Positions 47,758-58,275 of a stretch of 64,000 nt of DNA are shown in pieces. Origin of the DNA: Pythium myriotylum (taxonomy: Eukaryota > Oomycota > Peronosporomycetes > Pythiales > Pythiaceae). The stretch spans positions 434,001-498,000 of the forward strand of contig JALJCQ010000018.1 in assembly GCA_023091665.1 (NCBI GenBank). The letters are read 5' to 3'. A model generated the notes under the pieces. That model saw only the letters and a program-made list of their open reading frames with translations. It was not told the DNA's origin and did no database searches. The position numbers were made by a program, and so were the translations under genes. Position 1 is the first letter of the stretch. Each line of letters begins with the position of its first letter.

Positions 47758-50700
47758 GACGGACTTGGGGGCGAGCTGACCAGATGCAGAATGAGCTGAG
47801 CCCGTGAGGTGGTTGTAGAACAGCGACCGAGTGGTCGGTGAAGGAGATGACAGACGACCAGCTCCGTCCGGCTGGCGACAGCGCTGGAGAGGAGACCGGG
47901 AGAGGAGGCGGACGGCGACAAAGGCGTGGGCCGTCAATGTGGAGTCAACTTTCTTTTTTTCGCCCCTCAGGAGCTCCGCTGTTAAAAATCCCACCTATCG
48001 GAGTGACAGCTGAGCGCGCCAGAGACTGGTCGTAATTTGTTAATGTAGTATATGCAAGCAATTTTGTATCGCGTACTGCTCTAGACTACTGCATTAAGGT
48101 GTATCAACGGTAGAACACAAAGAAACGGTGTCACGATTGCCGTTGATGGAGGGTGGATGTGTTTCGTTCCGTGGTCGTAATACAATTCTCTAGCGAGTGG
48201 CCGGCCGGTCGGGAGTCTCCTCGTTTGGGGGCGGGCGAAAGTTGCGAGCGGCGCGAGTCTCCACGTGCCGTGGACCAAACTGAACTCCTTGGTGCCCTCG
48301 CGACGACCCCACGTTGCTCATGGAAGGGCAGGACTCATCCCCAGAAGCGTGATCCACTCGAAGTGTTTTGGGGCAGTCTGGGGGCCTTTGGTCAGCCTAC
48401 CTGACTTATCCCAAGTCGGAGGGGCGAGAGGGCCTTCACGAAGTCGACTATGAAAGGTTCGATGATTTTACTCTCCGTAGCCCTAGCCCGCCGATGTAGG
48501 TCAAGTTGTGGGCATTTCGATTGTTCTCGAGTGCCGGAGCTCTTCTTCGACCCAGTGTGGTCAGCTCGCCGTTAAGAATTTTGGCAGCGGTGATACGCAG
48601 CGTGATCACGCGCCTGCGATGGCTTCAAGCACATAAGAAGTTGCCACATTGGAGTTGGTCTTTAAGAGGTCCTCTCACTCGACGGGCTCCTCTACTTTTC
48701 AATTGCATGCAGTTGCAATGGATTACTCCCGCACGGTCTCGTTTGGCTCCTCCCACAGCTGATCTGGTCACGTATCTGTGCACGAGAACCTACACCACAG
48801 GAGACAGGACTTGGAGCAACAATCTGTATCGTGTCGCTCGAACACTCCTGGACGCGTTCGTCTGTACGTACCAAAACCCCTGGGACAACTGGAGTAACAC
48901 GCGCGCATGATTGCAAAGATTCGGCTCTCTCTGCTCGTGGTTCACTCGCGTGGGTGCCCATTGAGTGGTGGAGGAGCGTCACCAGTGCCCTCCACCCTCA
49001 GCTGGCCGGATCTTCAACGAACGGGTCCTTCGATTGGTCTCGGAGCCAGAGAAATGCTTTCTCCCCGTGTCCCCTCATCCGTTTCGGCACGGCTCGGCTC
49101 TGCTTCGCGTGCTGTGCCACAGAAACGGCGCCCGTCCGTCCGAACTGGAGCTCTGTTCTGCAGGCCACGCCCCTCGCATCACCCTTCACCGGCCAAGCTT
49201 CAAGTGAGGCCGAGAAAACGGAGAACTCGGAGGAAGCAGCCGCGGAATTTCATTTCTCTTGACCGGAGATGGCGTGCCGCCCGCGAGGCGAGAGGACGCG
49301 CGGCGGGGGTGGCGGTGACGGTGACGGCGACGATGCTGCCTGGTCAGCTTTGCTTTATGAGGGCAAGTCGGCTCACAGCAAATTGGTGAAACGGTCCGAC
49401 GGCGACCACGACGCGGTGGGTGATCATGGGCAGTGTCAAATCCCTCACATTTGACGCCATGGACATTAAGCTCTCGGCTTTCCTGTCGGATCGCCATGTC
49501 GTCGTTCGCGTTTGACATTTAATTGTATGGATGCTGCGTGGTTATCATGATTCTATTCTATTCTAGATGCATGCAGCGGGCGAGTTCAGAAACGAGCTGA
49601 ATAGATAACGATCATGGTCAGCACTCGATTCCGCTTGTTTTTGTTCGGCTTTAGTGAAGAAGGCGTCAAGCGGTCGCGTGAAAATGGAAGCGAGGTGGCG
49701 GAGTTCCGGGGGTGAGGAGTATGCGACCCTCGTTCGAGTGACATCCAGCGCTGCTCGAATACCCGAATGCTGGGATCGTCCGCATTGGAACGCCATGGAC
49801 TTCGGAGCGCTACGCTTAACAGTGCCCGCTGTTCGAAGCTTCCCCGTGGTCTTGTTCGCCTGCGTTCGTGCGGATCGCATGGCTCGAGACAAAGGTTGGT
49901 GAGGGCCATGTGTGTTGAGTAATTATAAATGAAGAATTAAATTTCGATTCTCGTCCTCGGGAACGAAGTCGTCGTGGATTATGGAGAACTTGAGGCGCCT
50001 TGAATACATGGTAGTTGGAGGATCGTTAGGGATCCAAGCATTCTTCATGATTCACTTCGCCCGATCTCTAGCGCGCAATCGCGCGGTTGGGGCTATGTGT
50101 GTCTGGAGACAACGTCGGAGAGTCCTCGCGCCGACATTCGTGAGCTCTAAACCTGTTCGTCACCAAGCTCAATAGTTTGCTGGTTGCGCTGACGCGGAAG
50201 GTTTCTCTTCAACGAAGAGGGCTGATGTAGAGGATACAAGTAGACAGCGAGCTGATCCGCTGTTACTTCTGGAACCAGAGGCAGCGATAAGACTCCAAGG
50301 CCAAACGACTCGGATCTGCTTCTTGGACCTTCCAGCTGCCGCTTGTGGTCTCCTCGATGAGCTGAGGGACCTTGGAGATGAAGAGACGTAGCCTGGGCAC
50401 TCGATCAGCGAACTGATAGAGAAGAGACCTGAGGGCGGCATAGATGCGCGTAGGCCAACCACGGTGTCAGCACACCTGGATAGAACAGGCGATGATGGAC
50501 GATGGCGCTATGATGAACCGTGTAGATCATCCCCATCCGACTCTATCGATTGCTTGAACCCGATCTTAGCCGATGGGATATCTTCATGGGGGTCGCGGAC
50601 ATCGAACCGAGAGCTATCGAGGTTGTATCAGCTGATTTGTTCCTTATTTTCTTTTTTGGTATCTCTTCGCTCTCAAACTGACACCGTGAATGAAGCTACG

Positions 50701-51203
50701 CGCGATGTGGAGGAGGATAAGGAGCAGTTGGTGAGTTCTCCATTTCATTAGCAACTGATTTCACCATGGCTTACTGGTGGAATTGAGACAAGGAGTCTGG
50801 GTCTTGCCCAACTGTTCCTCGATCGTCTTCGATCGTCTTCCATCGTCTTCCAATGCCGATGTCTCTTCTCAGTCCTCTTTGTTAGCGACGAAGCTGTCCA
50901 CGAGATTGAGACTTTTTGCCTGTGAAGAAAGAGCTCGTGCTCGCTTGCCACTTTCAGTGAGCTGGCCTGTTGATATCGCATGATGACATATGACCGCAGT
51001 CGATATGGACTGATGGTGTTGTAAGCGTGACGACACGGTCTCACTTGCCCAAGATAATGCACGTCGCGTAGACACGCTCACATCTAAAGCAACGACATGA
51101 CGCCTCTCCGGGAACACCGTCCAATACAATATGAGGGGGGGCATACTTACGGTTTAGAAAAAAAAACAATACAGATCTCTTTGCTTCGCTAGTTGTGTCT
51201 CAG
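47758..51203. other. Intergenic region
   Basis: About 3.4 kb without a gene I can support, apart from the core promoter noted at its start. Frames at 48506-48910, 48831-49262, 48907-49389 and 49186-49518 overlap, lack ATG starts or domains, and look like chance. A 10-bp gatcgtcttc tandem repeat lies near 50820-50840. Confidence 0.5.
47781..47796 (-). promoter_or_regulatory. Candidate oomycete Inr-FPR core promoter
   Basis: On the minus strand this reads gctcattctgcatctg, very close to the published oomycete consensus GCTCATTYYNCAWTTT. It lies immediately upstream of HTH copy 1. Confidence 0.65.
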
Positions 51204-51743
51204 CTAGGGCTTGCAGATGCCCTTCGCGAGGACCTTCCATTGGTGTCGTACGAGGTAGCTCACGGCGGCGCGCGAGATGCCGAACTCCTTGGCCAGGTGG
51301 GCCTGCCGCTCGCCTGCGAGCACGCGGAGCACGATCTCGCAGCGCTGGCGGTTGGTCAGGAAGCGCTTGACCGGCAGCAGCACGTCGCTGCTCATGGGCA
51401 GCAGCGGACTGCCATCCTCGTCCACGCGGACTTGCTTGGGCGCGAGCCGTAGCAGACTGCGGCGAGTGCTGAAGCCCTGACTCGAGCCAACTGCGCTGGG
51501 CAGCGCGACCATGGGCAGCGAGGAGGGCAGGGCCTGGCTCGGAGGCGGCAAAGAGCCGACTGACTCAGACCGCGCTGCTGGCAGACGTCCATGTGACAGG
51601 GCCGTTCGTCGCTTGGAGTCGCTGGGTGCTGAGACCGCGTATCTCTTGGCCATCGTGGGCGGCGCCGCATGGCGGTGGAGGAGCCGTGTGCGCGCGAGGA
51701 AGGCCTCGAAGGCGGGCAGCGGCGCTTTCGTGTCTCTGCACAT
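51204..51743 (-). CDS. Single helix-turn-helix protein, copy 2 (divergent)
   Basis: A 179-residue protein from ATG 51743; the GTG upstream is not needed. It begins MCRDTKAPLPAFEAFLARTR, carrying the N-terminal motif in the form LPAFEAFL. The middle is Ser/Arg/Pro-rich. The C-terminal HTH reads RFLTNRQRCEIVLRVLAGER, then QAHLAKEFGISRAAVSYLVR. It is the most diverged copy, with Leu/Thr/Asn where the others have KKKYL. It is transcribed divergently from copy 3. Role as for copy 1: a putative DNA-binding protein. Confidence 0.78.
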   Translation of the reverse strand: MCRDTKAPLPAFEAFLARTRLLHRHAAPPTMAKRYAVSAPSDSKRRTALSHGRLPAARSESVGSLPPPSQALPSSLPMVALPSAVGSSQGFSTRRSLLRLAPKQVRVDEDGSPLLPMSSDVLLPVKRFLTNRQRCEIVLRVLAGERQAHLAKEFGISRAAVSYLVRHQWKVLAKGICKP

Positions 51744-52375
51744 GACGGATTGGGCGCGAGACAAAGCCACGAGGAGAGCGAGACCACCGGCGGCGGCTCG
51801 CGTGTTGCGTGTCTCTACCGGAACAGAAGTTGGTGTCTGTCACCAGCAGCAAGCGAAGCCATCGAGCGCAAAGACGCTGCACCGCCAAATTCAGAAGAGA
51901 CCGTTCCCTTGAACCGAGGCGAGCTCCCTTGGCCACCACAAACGGATTTTTTCTTCTTCGTCTTCTTCTGGCCAGAAAGGGCGGTATCTACTGAAATAAG
52001 GTCGAGCAGATGTCACGAGGGACTGGGAAGAGGAGGAGCGGTTACGACTGCAGACACCGTTAAAGCAGTGTATACTCGTCCGTAATAGTTGTAAAGCAGT
52101 ACATTGGTTTGACGCGCCCACCATTCGTGGCCTACGCTTCTCGCCAGCGCGCGTCAAGAAGGATAATGCGCGACATGCGAGTCGCAGCAGCGTTTAGCAG
52201 GTAAACCTCGCCAACTGGCACGGAATCACAGCCTCGCGAGCGTCATCATTATCGTCTCCCCCGGCTTTGGATTGCAAGGAGGCGAAACCAGATTACTCGA
52301 TCTGTAGCTATCTCGACGCATTCACGATGAGGACGAAACATGGCGTCCTGTGTACGCATGTACGTCCCAAGCTGG

Positions 52376-52404
52376 GACGACACAGCTCGCCGAGCTGTGT
52401 CGTC
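52376..52404. repeat. Perfect 14-bp inverted repeat, 1-nt spacer
   Basis: Arms gacgacacagctcg and cgagctgtgtcgtc flank a single c. It lies in the divergent promoter region and could be an operator or a hairpin. Confidence 0.9.
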
Positions 52405-52458
52405 TGCGAGCTGCTCGCAGCCACTCGAATGCCGAGCGTGAACTTTTCGCGCTGAACT

Positions 52459-52482
52459 TGTATAGTATACGTTGACTATACA
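52459..52482. repeat. Inverted repeat (8-bp arms)
   Basis: Arms tgtatagt and actataca with an 8-nt spacer, 55 bp from the larger palindrome. Confidence 0.75.
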
Positions 52483-52809
52483 TACGCATCCGTGCGTGGC
52501 ATTTCTTTGGGCTAGCAATGAACCCTCACGCACGTCCAGCCATGATGAGTGGCGTCATGTGTGTCTTTAACACACGCGTGGGTCTTGTCAAATCCGCGCC
52601 GCAGAAACGAAGCGGCGTGAGTCTTTTCGCAGCTCGTTCAATCAGTGAGCTCAACCTCCGCGACTTGACATTTTTCGATGGAGTCTACTAACTTAGGATT
52701 CCCATGTGACGTGGTCGCAAGGATCAAGGCAACTTCAACGCGTGTCTCTCGTGCTGGCCGTCTTTGACACCGGCGTGCACTCGCACGCCTCGCCTCGCGG
52801 TCCCTCGAG

Positions 52810-52830
52810 GCTCATTTTCCAAAATTTTGC
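52810..52830 (+). promoter_or_regulatory. Oomycete Inr-FPR core promoter
   Basis: The sequence gctcattttccaaaatttt, followed by gc, matches the GCTCATTYYNCAWTTT consensus with a slightly longer A run. It lies 33-53 bp before the ATG of HTH copy 3. This is the best core-promoter match I found in the window. Confidence 0.75.
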
Positions 52831-52862
52831 CCCCAGCAACCAACCACTCCCGTCCCACAACC

Positions 52863-53450
52863 ATGACCATCCTGCCACCGGAGCTCCCGTCGTTCCAGAG
52901 CTTCGTCGAGAGCACCAAGTACTCGTTGCGGCCCACCAACTTGCCTGATCGCTGCTCCAGCTGTGCCAATGCCGACATGTCTCGAGCCTACGAACTCGTG
53001 GATATCCACCGACATAGCCCCAAGGACCCTTCGGGGCTGGCCGAGGGGTTCTTCTGGGCGGCCTCGCCGTCCGAGGACTCGACCACCTGCAGCTCGTCGT
53101 CCCAGTCAACGTGCTCGATGGAAGACTCGGACGACCAAGTCATGGGTGAAGACGTGCCCGGCTCGCCTTCGTCCGCGGACGAAGTTTCGGACGCCGAACC
53201 GGCCAAGCGAAGAGCCTACGCCACCAAGAAGAAGTACCTGACCGAGCAGCAACGGTATGAGATCGTGTGCCGCGTGCTGTCCGGCGAGAAGCAGGCCCAC
53301 GTCGCACGAGACTACGGCGTGACGCGAGCGGCCGTGTCGTACCTGCTGAAGCACCACTCAGAGATCATGCACCGCGTGCTCACGACCCACGCCAACTGCT
53401 GTCTCCAGCGAGCCATGGCTACCGCGGCTGCCATGGATACAACCTCGTAG
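52863..53450 (+). CDS. Single helix-turn-helix protein, copy 3
   Basis: A 195-residue protein starting MTILPPELPSFQSFVESTKY, the N-terminal motif of the family. An acidic Ser-rich middle (about 65-115) is followed by the HTH KKKYLTEQQRYEIVCRVLSG, then EKQAHVARDYGVTRAAVSYL, LKHH. The ATG at 52863 is supported by the core promoter just upstream. The acidic stretch could be an activation region (inference). It is convergent with copy 4. Confidence 0.82.
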   Translation: MTILPPELPSFQSFVESTKYSLRPTNLPDRCSSCANADMSRAYELVDIHRHSPKDPSGLAEGFFWAASPSEDSTTCSSSSQSTCSMEDSDDQVMGEDVPGSPSSADEVSDAEPAKRRAYATKKKYLTEQQRYEIVCRVLSGEKQAHVARDYGVTRAAVSYLLKHHSEIMHRVLTTHANCCLQRAMATAAAMDTTS

Positions 53451-53783
53451 CCCAAGTTAGAGTGCATTAGACTACCCCCGAGTGTGTTCGTGTCTGTGTT
53501 ATTCCTATCTATAGTAAACGAAGTTGAACAGTCGAATCTTCGGTGTTGTTCTGCGGGCGATCTCCCTCAGCTCCGAGTATGTTGCAAGATGCGACGAAGC
53601 AACGGCTCGTAGCCAAATGCAGTCTGAGAAGAAGCTCAATGAATGTGCCGCGATCTTGCGTACCGTAAGGGGAAAGCAAAAGGGAACATGGTCTCAAGCC
53701 TTAAAAAAGCGGTGTTCATTCACGGCACTTGACACAATAAATACTAGTTCTCTTGGCAGTCAAATGGGGTCCCGGGGATCTGT
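53451..53783. other. Intergenic region between convergent HTH genes
   Basis: About 330 bp between the stops of copies 3 and 4. Nothing is recognised. Confidence 0.5.
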
Positions 53784-54305
53784 CTATACTGCGCGCGCCA
53801 CCGAGGTCGCGTTGGTGTACATGAAGTCATCGTCTCCGCATCGGCTCAAAATCTCGGTCTGGTGCTTGAGTAGATAGCAGACCGCGGCGCGCGAGACGCC
53901 GAATTCCTTGGCGAGGTGCGCCTGTTTCTCGCCAGCGCGCACGCGTCGCACGATCTCGCAGCGCTGCTTCTCCTTGAGGTACTTCTTCTTGTTGCGGTGG
54001 GGCACGGGCGTCGAGTTTGCCATCTTGCGCGGACTCTGGTCCTGGCGGACAATGACGCGCTCGTCATCCGAGCTCTCGTCCGTGGTCGTGGGCGACGCCG
54101 AGCCCGAGGATTCCGGCGACGGCGAGCGCATCGCGCGCTCGTATTCGAGCGCGGTGAGCGACGCGAGCTGGTACATCTTGGCCGCCGGGTGGTAGTCGTC
54201 GTGGAGCTTGTGTCGGTACGCGAGCGCGCCGGGCGACGGCGGCGACAGGCGAGCCGACTCAAGGAACGACTGGAAGGAAGGCAACACGCGGAGCGCCATG
54301 GTCAT
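53784..54305 (-). CDS. Single helix-turn-helix protein, copy 4
   Basis: A 173-residue protein from ATG 54305. It begins MTMALRVLPSFQSFLESARL. A His/Tyr-containing segment and a Ser/Thr/Asp-rich linker precede the HTH, which is amino-acid identical to copy 1 over the 43 residues from KKKYL to YLLKH. The encoding DNA is about 95% identical there (53876-53990 versus 47220-47334), far more than elsewhere in the two genes. A core promoter lies 26-41 bp upstream. Putative DNA-binding regulator. Confidence 0.82.
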   Translation of the reverse strand: MTMALRVLPSFQSFLESARLSPPSPGALAYRHKLHDDYHPAAKMYQLASLTALEYERAMRSPSPESSGSASPTTTDESSDDERVIVRQDQSPRKMANSTPVPHRNKKKYLKEKQRCEIVRRVRAGEKQAHLAKEFGVSRAAVCYLLKHQTEILSRCGDDDFMYTNATSVARAV

Positions 54306-56024
54306 CGGGAGGGGTGGTGGCAGGTCAGCGAGATGCGGAATGAAGTCGGCGACCGCGCTGCCGTCTCGCTCCTCGAGTGGCTGGGGTGTAATGGGCGACA
54401 AGAGTCGAACTGCGTGGCCATGTTCCCAGCGACGCGAGAGGTTCAGCGCTGCGGCGACAAAGATACGAGCCGCGCCGCGCTCGCTGCAGGCCAGGGACGG
54501 CTTGCCAAGGACCAAAACCCGGCGGGTTGTTGGCCGGTCGCAGCTTGTTAAAAAAAGATGGCACTACGTCTCACCTTCTTTTGCGAAAGGAGCTCTTCGG
54601 TCCATTCTATTTCATTGTATTTCCCGTCCGTATGGGATCATGTACTGCTTTAATGGAATGAGAACCTGACGGTTGAACAAAGACGCGGCCGCACTGGCAC
54701 CCGTGGCGAGGATGATGTACGTGGGCTAGGGCAGGCGGTTGGGGCATTGTTAGGTGGTTGGTCGTTTCGTGCAATTTTACACTGGGCCCGAGCTGGCTTT
54801 CTGGCCGGATGGTCTCACGTGTGAACCGAGTTGACTCGGCCGGGTGAATCAGCGTGAGACTAAGAGCGCCGAGAAGGCTCGAGCCTCGCGGCCGTTTCGC
54901 CTGGCAAAATTAGAGACAGAGCGAGCGAGCGAAAGAACCGGCGACGAGGAGTGGAAGAACCGGTTTCGAACGGTTGGGATACATGCGATCCAACGTACAC
55001 TTTGGTACAGCTCGTCAGTACCTTTGGACGAGACGGCCGGCGCAGCAAAGGCACGCAGCAGCGAGATTAACCTTCTGAATTGGATATGTACCCACTTGGG
55101 AGGTCCGTTTGCCACTGAGTTTGTGTAGTCTGAGAAACTCTGTAAACAGATGAGGTCGTTGAGGTGATATTCTTAGCTATATCATCTTCTGGATACGAAT
55201 GAGGTGTGCACAGCGATCTTCGCAGTTGGATTGGAGGATTCGCCGTGCTCCTCACAGTGACACCTGCACACTGCAACTTGCCGCACGACTGTGCTTGTCG
55301 CATTTCACGGTGCGACCGATGGCCTAAGAGTCGCAGGAGGACTCGACTCATTCACTGCTGACTGCTGAGATTGACGCCTGCAAACGGGGCGTAATCGATC
55401 GGCCAGTTGGACCCCCATCAGAGTCAGCAGGCTCAATCGGGAGACGATGGCTCACTCCGTCTGGGCATAGGATATGCAGCGAACACTCGCTGAGATTATT
55501 CACCGTGGTGCAAGGGGGATGAGAACGGAGTCAACACGTAGGTCGCGGGGATAGAAACACGCGTGCACGACGTGCGGAATCTTCAATCGCCGAAGGACAT
55601 CTTGCTTCCCATCCACACGTTTACGGAAATGGAAGCCATGTCGCCGCTCTTGGACCGCGTTTTTTTACTGTTTTGTCTCCTCCTCCGTGCGTGCGTGTCT
55701 TTGGCATTCGCAGCCGACCTCGTTGCAGGCAGACGGTCGTGTGTCTCGGCACCGTCAAGTCGCATTGCGTCGAAATGGGAGTCTGGTCTGACAGACTTCG
55801 TGTTTGAAGTCAGTGCAGCTTCAACTCGCTGAGAAAAAAATGAAGATGCCAAAGAACCACACGAGTCGGCGGAGTAGTCCGGCCAGTCTTGGGTTTCCAG
55901 AAACCTACAAGGGCTTGGATTTTGGTGCATTGAGTCGGTTCGCGACGCATGCGGATGAGAGCGACATGGTCTTGGGCTGCTGGCCATTACTCTTGACGGA
56001 GAACAGTCGGGGCTCAATCTTGAA
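54306..56024. other. Intergenic region
   Basis: About 1.7 kb between HTH copy 4 and the kinesin gene. A core promoter lies at its left end. A 67-codon frame at 55629-55832 starts with a hydrophobic stretch but has no further support. Confidence 0.5.
54331..54346 (-). promoter_or_regulatory. Candidate oomycete Inr-FPR core promoter
   Basis: On the minus strand this reads acttcattccgcatct. It agrees with the oomycete initiator/flanking consensus and lies at the same distance from the ATG as in HTH copy 1. Confidence 0.6.
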
Positions 56025-58275
56025 TCACTCATGCACACTCTCGCTTAGCTCGCGGGTCTTCCATGCTTCGAACTCACGGGTGACGCGCAGCAGCATTTGC
56101 TCTTTGATCTTGAGCAGGTACTTGACCTCAGCCTTTTTCTCTTGGAACTGTTCGAATACTTCTCGGTACTGCTTCTTCGCATCACGAAGCTGCAGTATGA
56201 TGAACTCCGTGGATGGATCCAAAGTTGCGGGGTCATCGGTCGGGCGTTCCGATGAACTCGCCGTGAGCGCCCTTGCTTCTTGCAGCTTCATCGTGAAACC
56301 ATCAATATTCCTGGATAGTGAATAGCGGATTAGGCGATCACTCCCGCTGTACCACGCATAGCTACCAAACTTACAATTTCACTTTGTTGACTTCAACACC
56401 CAGAGTTGAGGCTTGCGATTTGGCCAGTCGTAGGTTTTGCTTTGCGACATCTAGATCGAGTAGAGACTCAGGCTTTGGATTGGTCATCTGCCTGAACTGT
56501 TCAAATAGTTCCTTGTCGCTGAATTCTTGGATTGATGCTGTGGGTTTAGTTGGCACCGTTGGGTGTAGCGCAGGTAGCCCAACCTGGTTGTTTCCACGGT
56601 CGACGAGCACAGAATCTGTCGTGTCGTTATTTGTGGGGGCAGAGGATGAGCGCTCCAACCGCGGCAGCTTCAAACCTTGAGATATTTCTTGCTCTTGCTG
56701 CCTTGGTGGTGGTGTCGTTCCCCTCAACGCACGAAACTGTGTGACCATTTTGCTCTGAACAAGCGGCACAGTAGTTGGAGCCCCAGGTGGATCCTTGGAA
56801 GTACCGTTCCTTGCTCGTGTCTGTGCTTCATCAAGGTACAGCGTTCGAAACTCAACAAAAAGTTCATGTATCTGAGCCAAATTCTGAATTGGTGGTGCCC
56901 TGGTCTCATCGCGGATGAACTCCTTAATGTGTTCACGATACTTCTCACGTGCAGATGCGGAGGTAATACTCTTGAGGTCGTAGTCCACGAGGCTGCGTCC
57001 ACTGATCGTGTCGTGCATTGCCAGTTCTTCCTTCAGCCGCTTGATTTCCCCGACATACTTTTCCAACAGTGCTTGAGTCTCTTTCGACACACTCCCACTC
57101 CCATTGCCAGTGCCGGCCACGTTAACCACTGCAGAGGTTTTGACTCGCATCATCCGTGTCGCAAACTTCAGTGTGGCAAGTGTCTGGTCGTTATGTGAGT
57201 CTTCTGGCCACACGCATGCAACCAGCATCGTGCGGCAATTCCCTCCCAGCGAGTCCTTCAGCAGATTCGTCAGCGGTGTTTGTCGGTAGGGAATGTGTGA
57301 GCGTTTCTTGTCGCCCAATGCGATCACAACTTGTTCGAGGAACGTCAGCGACTTGTTGATATGAGATGCCTCCTTCAGCATCACTCCACTCACGTGAGTC
57401 TTCTTCATCCGTTCAGAACCAGCCAGATCTACAAGATGTAGTTTGCTGAACAACGCAACACGAGATGAGGTCTCTTCGGCGTCAGTGTCGGCATTAACTT
57501 GACGTTCGACGTACACCGTAAAAATGCAGTGTGATCGGGTGGAGGAGGCATTCAGGCAGTGCTCAGCGATCGTGCGGTTGGTCTCACCCTGGAAAAGCAG
57601 GTCGAACGCGTCTTCTTCAGTCTTGACTATAGGTCGTGACAGCCCGCGCACGAAGGTCTGTCCTTTCTCGTTCTCTTGGATTACAAGTTCCTCACGATTG
57701 TTGTTGTGACTTGGGTGGAGGTGGTTACTCTCATTGAAGTTGAGTAAATCGTAGAGATTCTCGTTGTACACTTCCACGTAGGAGACGCGCACTACATACG
57801 AGTGGTTGGCATCGCGCTGGACCTGATGAAAAATACCGGAAATTGCGCGGGCACAAATGCCTCGGTCTTCGAAGGTTCGCTTGCCACCGGACATTGTATA
57901 AGTCTTCCCGGCGCCAGTCTGCCCGTACGCCATAATTGTGCCATTGTATCCACTTAACACCGAGTCGACGATGTCGGCTGCGGCTGCCTGGAACACACCT
58001 GCTTGGGTTGTTGTTCGGTCCAAGACCTGATCGAAGTGGAAACATGTACCCGATCCGCTTGCAGTGTTTGTCACGACGCTGATAGTATTGTCGCGGTCAT
58101 TGACCACAACACTTGCGGGACCGCGCGGAGCAGTATCGACCACAGGTGGGCGGACACGTATGCAAACCTGAACCCGTTTATGTTGCCCTGTCGGTGCTGT
58201 TGGCGTCGAGATCATAGCTGTGTGCGCAGATCTGAATCGACACGGGAAGTGTTGGCAGTTGCTATCGCTTGTCAT
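56025..58275 (-). CDS. Kinesin-9-type motor protein, two exons
   Basis: Exon 1 is 56375-58275 and exon 2 is 56025-56310. A 64-nt intron (donor GTAAGT, acceptor CCAG, branch-like cctaatcc) joins them in frame (KVK-LNIDGFTMKLQEARAL), giving 728 residues. The motor domain spans about 33-385: P-loop GQTGAGKT (118-125), switch I NASSTRSH (242-249), switch II LVDLAGSER (281-289), then HIPYRQTPLTNLLKDSLGGN. The EEDAFDLLFQGETNRTIAEH region before switch I is characteristic of kinesin-9 (KIF9/KIF6), axonemal motors of the central apparatus. This fits a zoospore flagellum. The C-terminus has a coiled coil in exon 2 (KKQYREVFEQFQEKKAEVKY). A second Met at residue 21 is an alternative start. Confidence 0.93.
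56311..56374 (-). other. Intron of kinesin-9 gene
   Basis: 64 nt, GTAAGT...CCAG. Without removal exon 1 ends one codon later at a TAA formed by the donor. Confidence 0.85.

Larger units (their letters stand above)
51744..52862. promoter_or_regulatory. Shared upstream region of HTH copies 2 and 3
   Basis: A 1.1-kb divergent intergenic region with two hairpins (52376-52404 and 52459-52482) and a core promoter before copy 3. No gene is supported. Confidence 0.55.

Noticed and set aside
48506..49518. Overlapping frames of 110-160 codons on both strands
   Set aside because: Several lack an ATG, and none shows a domain or signal peptide.
55629..55832. 67-codon frame with a signal-peptide-like start (MEAMSPLLDRVFLLFCLLL)
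   Set aside because: No RXLR or other effector motif, no conserved cysteines, and an overlapping antisense frame; not enough for a gene call.
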